Shown: positions 6,913-10,446 of the stretch, piece after piece | How the letters are laid out: every line of letters starts with the position of its first letter | How positions within the stretch are numbered: position 1 is the first letter of the stretch | Assembly: GCA_964621215.1 (NCBI GenBank) | Contig: CAZULF010000075.1 | Location: 1 to 10,446, forward strand | Direction: 5' to 3' | Length of the DNA: 10,446 nucleotides | Source: CAZULF01 sp964621215 | GTDB lineage: Bacteria; Pseudomonadota; Gammaproteobacteria; UBA1113 | The notes under the pieces: model-generated | The model's database searches: none | What the model was told of the DNA's origin: nothing | Seen by the model: the letters and a program-made list of their open reading frames with translations, nothing else | Translations under genes and position numbers: made by a program

Positions 6913-8211
6913 TTCTCGCTTCGTAGTGCCACATAAAATTTGTGCCACTACGATCATCATGCCTAACAATATCGCGGCGGGAACAATATACATAATATGC
7001 GAATATTGCGTCAATGCAGCCGGCGAAGTGGGGGTATTGATTAATATTGCCGAATAGGATTTTAATAAAATGCCTACTACGGGTTGGAAAACCATGCCAC
7101 CGATCATGATGAGCATATTAGTAAACGACAATCCTGTTGCTAGAATAGCATGCGGACATGTATCACGCACCATGACCATAATTAACAATTGATTCGAACA
7201 AAACATGCCAAAGAGAAATAAAGCGAAGTATAAACTAGCATGGTTATTAAACTGATGATGCAGAATATACAACATCGTGACAATAGCCAACGTGCATCCA
7301 CTGAGTATCACTCGATGTCGATGCCCGGTTTTATCGGCTAGCCAACCGACTAACGGTGCACCCAACACCCATCCCCACATTAACCACGAGACGGCAAATG
7401 CCGCATCTATTCGTGTTAAACCTTGGGCTTTTTGCAGATAAGAAACGCCCCACAACTCTACGAAAATAGCTATAGGCACATATAATAAACCACCTACAAC
7501 TCCATTCAACCAGATAGTTGGCATACGCACGAGCTGAGTCAGATTTTTTAATAACGTGTGTAACTGTCGGTTTGATTCAGCTTTTTTGTGCGGGAAAATA
7601 TGTGCTTCGGGAATAAACCAAAATACGAAGAGTAAACCTACTCCTATCCACGCAGAGGCAATTAACGCTGTATGCCAACCGGCAGAATCAATAAAATAAC
7701 TTAAGACAACCTCACCACCAACACCACCAATCATGCCTAGCGAAGTCACCATGCCTGTTGCTAAAGCAAATCGCTTAGCCGGTAACCATAATGAGGCTAA
7801 TCGCAACACCCCCACAAAACCAAAAGAAGAACCTAAGCCTACAAAAAACCGGCCCACTCCAACCAGCGCCACTGATGACTCTGATGCAAATAAAAAGGAA
7901 CCCAAGGCACAGGTTGCACTTGCAAATAATAATAAACGTTTGGGGCCAAATCTATCGATTAATAAACCTACTGGTAATTGCATGATGGTATAGACGACAT
8001 AATAAATTACCATCAGATACCCAAATCCCTCGGTAGAGAGGTGATGCACACGCATGAGATCAGCTGTCATAACGCTGGGCAGAATACGTAATAAAAATTC
8101 GTAACTATAAAAAATAGCGCCGACGAAAAAAATACACCATCCGATAATGGTAGGGTAGGGAAGTTCTGTGACTAACGGTGCTTCTGGCGCGGAAGATAAG
8201 GGTGTCGTCAT
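6904..8211 (-). CDS. major facilitator superfamily transporter (possibly Pht/Fpt-like)
   Basis: This 435-residue protein has the 12-helix layout of the MFS, a family of secondary transporters in the inner membrane. MFS motif A, GLLIDRFGPKR (82-92), follows helix 2, and a degenerate copy, GWLADKTGHRHR, appears in the second half, as expected for the duplicated fold. YSYEFLLRILPSVM (35-48) in helix 1 recalls carriers common in Legionella, Coxiella and Francisella, where the related Pht/Fpt group imports amino acids or nucleosides from the host. That sub-family call is from memory of the motif and is tentative; the substrate is unknown. AAGGA (8224-8220) lies 8 nt before the ATG. Upstream, 189 bp of repeat-rich spacer separate it from the OPT gene on the same strand. 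Its stop overlaps the end of the ATPase gene. Confidence 0.88.
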   Translation of the reverse strand: MTTPLSSAPEAPLVTELPYPTIIGWCIFFVGAIFYSYEFLLRILPSVMTADLMRVHHLSTEGFGYLMVIYYVVYTIMQLPVGLLIDRFGPKRLLLFASATCALGSFLFASESSVALVGVGRFFVGLGSSFGFVGVLRLASLWLPAKRFALATGMVTSLGMIGGVGGEVVLSYFIDSAGWHTALIASAWIGVGLLFVFWFIPEAHIFPHKKAESNRQLHTLLKNLTQLVRMPTIWLNGVVGGLLYVPIAIFVELWGVSYLQKAQGLTRIDAAFAVSWLMWGWVLGAPLVGWLADKTGHRHRVILSGCTLAIVTMLYILHHQFNNHASLYFALFLFGMFCSNQLLIMVMVRDTCPHAILATGLSFTNMLIMIGGMVFQPVVGILLKSYSAILINTPTSPAALTQYSHIMYIVPAAILLGMMIVVAQILCGTTKRELL

Positions 8212-8237
8212 GGGCTAAATCCTTTTTACAAAAAAAT

Positions 8238-8270
8238 CGTCGTCCCGCGGCTTGTCCGCGGGATCCAGAA
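8238..8270. repeat. 33-bp dispersed palindromic repeat, copy 2
   Basis: This is identical over all 33 bp to 4035-4067 and contains the hairpin CCCGCGG-CTTGT-CCGCGGG (8244-8262). An inverted, diverged partner unit follows 14 bp later at 8285-8312. Perfect identity between spacer copies about 4.2 kb apart points to a recently amplified or actively homogenised repeat family. Confidence 0.8.
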
Positions 8271-8284
8271 CGCGTCGATACACC

Positions 8285-8312
8285 CTGGATCCCGCGAATA
8301 AATCGCGGGACG
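8285..8312. repeat. inverted partner unit of the palindromic repeat
   Basis: This 28-bp unit begins CTGGATCCCGCG and ends CGCGGGACG. The complement of 8241-8268 shares those same 12 leading and 9 trailing bases, while the middle differs. It forms its own hairpin, CCCGCGA-ATAAA-TCGCGGG (8291-8309). The pair can fold as two small hairpins or as one long stem. Confidence 0.7.
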
Positions 8313-8341
8313 AAGAAGATTCTAAAAATTGTCCGGTACAG

Positions 8342-8359
8342 ACCTAGAGAAATCTAGGT
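8342..8359. other. short perfect hairpin with a GAAA loop
   Basis: ACCTAGA and TCTAGGT are perfect 7-bp arms around GAAA on the plus strand. It lies downstream of the OPT stop, about 40 nt into the spacer. No T-run directly follows on the minus strand, so it is not a standard terminator. It may contribute to 3'-end stability; its function is unknown. Confidence 0.35.
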
Positions 8360-8400
8360 TACTCTTTGTTAATACTCGCCAAATCTTTCAACAACTGACC

Positions 8401-10431
8401 CTACTCATTTCGCTCACAAATACAGCGCTTAACCCAAATACACAATGCTAACGTCACGATCACACTAGCGATGCCGGTCCACAATTCATAATGCGGTGAA
8501 ATCAAGCGTAACACGTTAGAGGAACCCGCCAACACAAATGGAATCGCTAACACCACACCCATCACGGCAGAACCCGCCACCAAACCGGAAGCCAGTAATA
8601 AACCTTTTTGATGCGCACGCGCTAACACGTCAGTTTTGCCTTTGTACCGTTTTTGCAAACCACGCTCAGCCACCCACGATAAAATACCACCAATAATTAG
8701 TGGTGTTGTGGTATCAATCGGTAAATAAATACCAATACCGACGGCTAATACGGGCAATCGCAAACCGAAGCGACGCAAAAACTGATCCACAATTAAAATA
8801 ATTACCGCGATGATCACGCCCGTTATCATCATATCCCACTGCACATTATGGGTAAAAATCCCTTGTACAATCGCTGCCATTAACCCTGCCTGTGGAGCCG
8901 CTAACATTTGCGTTGGATCCATATCAGGACGCGGCATCACGCCACCTAAACCATAGGCTTGAAATAATAGTTGTAAGGTTAATGGAATAACCAGAGCAGC
9001 TACAATCACACCCACTATTAACATCAATTGTTGTTTCCATGGTGTTGCTCCCACCATTTGGCCGGCTTTTAAATCCTGAATCGTATCCAAACTAATCGAC
9101 GCCATAGAAGCAATGGTTGAGGTGATAATTAATGCAATACCCGCGGCTAACACCGCTTGAGTGCTATCACTCGTTAAATGAATATGGCCTCCGAGTAATA
9201 GGGATAAAACAAATGAACCCACAATCAAAGAAACCAATGACATGCTGGAAAGCGGGCTCGCCGAAGATCCTACCAATCCAGCAAAATACGCACACACGGC
9301 TGCCAAGCAAAAACCCAACACGATGACCAAGATTACACTGATCCAGCTTGTGCTTTGCTGCAAGAACAGCGGTAAGCCTAATGCTGCACTAGAGCTGAAA
9401 TGGTTAAAAAGAAAATAAATCGGCATTATCAAAATGATGCCACACCATAATACACTGACAATATTCATGTCACGTTCTGTACGTGGAATATGCGCTGCAC
9501 CATGTAATTTTGCCTGACGTACCGAAGCAAATGAAGCCATAATGCCGTGTATCATCGGTCTAAATAAACCGCAAATAGTCCATAATCCACCGACCACCAT
9601 GGTGCCCAAACCGATATAACGGATATGTTCTTTCCACATAGTCAGCGCAATTTGATCTGAAGATAAACCTGCTGGTAGGGTATAAATATGTGCAAGAATA
9701 GGCACTCCAATAACCCAACCCAAAATGACTCCGATCAAAATGCTCACATTGACAGCAATACCGATAATATAACCTGCTCCTAACATGGCTGGATTGAAGC
9801 CTAAGCCACCGCCAATGACGGTTGAACCCACTGACCACCAGACTTGTAAGCTGTCAGCTAATAATTTAAACCCTGTTTGGCATAAGCTAATAGCAGCTCC
9901 CACCGAACTACCGGCAATTAACTCTTTCAACCCAACGGCTTTATCCGCACTGGCCATCAACACCTTACCAATAGCGGTACCTTCTGGAAAACGCAAGGTC
10001 TGGTCGGCCAGCAACACTCGACGTAAAGGCACAGAAAACAATACCCCGAAAATCCCCCCCACCATGGCAATCACAACCGTGGTTAAGTAGTTAAAATTAT
10101 CCCAGTAATGAATAACGATTAATGCCGGTAGGGTAAAAGCAATGCCCGCCGTCAATGCTTCGCCAGCTGAGGCAGCCGTTTGTACAATGTTATTTTCCAA
10201 CACATTGGAATTTTTGAAAAACCGCAAAATGCCCATGGAAATCACTGCCGCGGGGATTGACGCCGACACGGTTAACCCGACTTTAAGCCCTAAAAACGCA
10301 TTGGCCGCGGCTAACACCACGGTCAAAATGATACTGAGGATGATACCTCGAACGGTAATTTCAGGTAGGCTCTGGGATGCAGGAATGAAGGGTGCATCAG
10401 ATGGCAAAACGGGTTGATCAGCAGGTTTCAT
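8401..10431 (-). CDS. OPT family oligopeptide transporter
   Basis: This 676-residue membrane protein matches the bacterial branch of the OPT family, proton-coupled importers of oligopeptides or metal-chelate compounds in the inner membrane. After a short cytosolic N-terminus (about 1-25), conserved OPT segments are visible: FLGLKVGLTVSASIP (46-60), NIVQTAASAGEAL (81-93) and LRFPEGTAIGKVL (146-158). A C-terminal GLLLASGLVAGSAVMGV stretch is typical of prokaryotic members. By eye about 14-16 hydrophobic segments are present, and the length is normal for the family. AGGAA (10445-10441) lies 9 nt before the ATG, close to the window edge, so the promoter is outside. A peptide substrate would suit the nearby oligopeptidase and amino-acid permease, but iron-siderophore-type substrates cannot be excluded. 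The MFS gene follows 189 bp downstream on the same strand. Confidence 0.92.
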   Translation of the reverse strand: MKPADQPVLPSDAPFIPASQSLPEITVRGIILSIILTVVLAAANAFLGLKVGLTVSASIPAAVISMGILRFFKNSNVLENNIVQTAASAGEALTAGIAFTLPALIVIHYWDNFNYLTTVVIAMVGGIFGVLFSVPLRRVLLADQTLRFPEGTAIGKVLMASADKAVGLKELIAGSSVGAAISLCQTGFKLLADSLQVWWSVGSTVIGGGLGFNPAMLGAGYIIGIAVNVSILIGVILGWVIGVPILAHIYTLPAGLSSDQIALTMWKEHIRYIGLGTMVVGGLWTICGLFRPMIHGIMASFASVRQAKLHGAAHIPRTERDMNIVSVLWCGIILIMPIYFLFNHFSSSAALGLPLFLQQSTSWISVILVIVLGFCLAAVCAYFAGLVGSSASPLSSMSLVSLIVGSFVLSLLLGGHIHLTSDSTQAVLAAGIALIITSTIASMASISLDTIQDLKAGQMVGATPWKQQLMLIVGVIVAALVIPLTLQLLFQAYGLGGVMPRPDMDPTQMLAAPQAGLMAAIVQGIFTHNVQWDMMITGVIIAVIILIVDQFLRRFGLRLPVLAVGIGIYLPIDTTTPLIIGGILSWVAERGLQKRYKGKTDVLARAHQKGLLLASGLVAGSAVMGVVLAIPFVLAGSSNVLRLISPHYELWTGIASVIVTLALCIWVKRCICERNE

Positions 10432-10446
10432 ACTCTATATTTCCTA

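Larger units (their letters stand above)
8230..8312 (-). terminator. possible terminator or attenuator between the OPT and MFS genes
   Basis: Read on the minus strand, GC-rich palindromes (8312-8241) are followed after 4 nt by seven T (8236-8230). This resembles a rho-independent terminator for the OPT transcript, or an attenuator before the MFS gene, whose ribosome binding site begins 6 nt further on. The gap between stem and T-run, and the dispersed-repeat nature of the stem, weaken the case. Confidence 0.35.

Noticed and set aside
8342..8359. Hairpin with GAAA loop as a rho-independent terminator for OPT
   Set aside because: The stem is only 7 bp and the minus-strand sequence after it lacks an immediate T-run.
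9132..9326. Plus-strand open frames inside the OPT, MFS and permease genes
   Set aside because: They are antisense shadows of strong membrane-protein genes, with low-complexity translations and no initiation signals.

Overview
This window carries seven protein-coding genes, one of them cut by the left edge. It looks like a chromosomal housekeeping and transport region of a moderately A+T-rich gammaproteobacterium. The aroE and prlC types, the abundance of permeases for peptides and amino acids, and a Pht-like MFS carrier would suit the order Legionellales (Legionella/Coxiella/Berkiella-like organisms). That placement is inference from protein character; no rRNA or other phylogenetic marker is present.

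Layout, left to right. At 1-928 (minus) is a 3-hydroxyisobutyryl-CoA hydrolase-like gene lacking its C-terminus. It diverges from an aroE-prlC pair (1053-3884, plus, 9-bp gap) encoding shikimate dehydrogenase and oligopeptidase A. At 3881-4110 is a 230-bp repeat element with perfect 32-bp inverted ends that start with GTAG, resembling a REP/BIME element. It fills the space between prlC and a convergent GadC-like amino-acid permease (4107-5516, minus), and its two ends supply the stop codons of both genes. Next is a solitary AAA_14/DUF4143 ATPase (5647-6912, plus), divergent from the permease and preceded by two 22-bp operator-like palindromes. It meets an MFS transporter (6904-8211, minus) tail to tail with a 9-bp overlap. 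A second palindromic repeat cluster (8238-8312) separates the MFS gene from an upstream OPT-family oligopeptide transporter (8401-10431, minus).

Functional theme: peptide import (OPT), peptide breakdown in the cytosol (PrlC), amino-acid exchange (GadC-like permease), a valine-catabolism step (HIBCH-like) and another small-solute carrier (MFS). This fits a bacterium feeding on amino acids and peptides, but the genes are in several transcription units, so co-regulation is not implied.

No complete novel defence or mobile system was found. The observations most worth following are the tandem operators before the ATPase, the GTAG-ended repeat that terminates two genes, the modular palindromes with alternative folds between OPT and MFS, and an inverted repeat that could mask the aroE ribosome binding site. 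No tRNA, rRNA, CRISPR array or transposase gene was seen. No gene-free stretch exceeds 300 bases; the longest, about 220 bases, is the repeat element.
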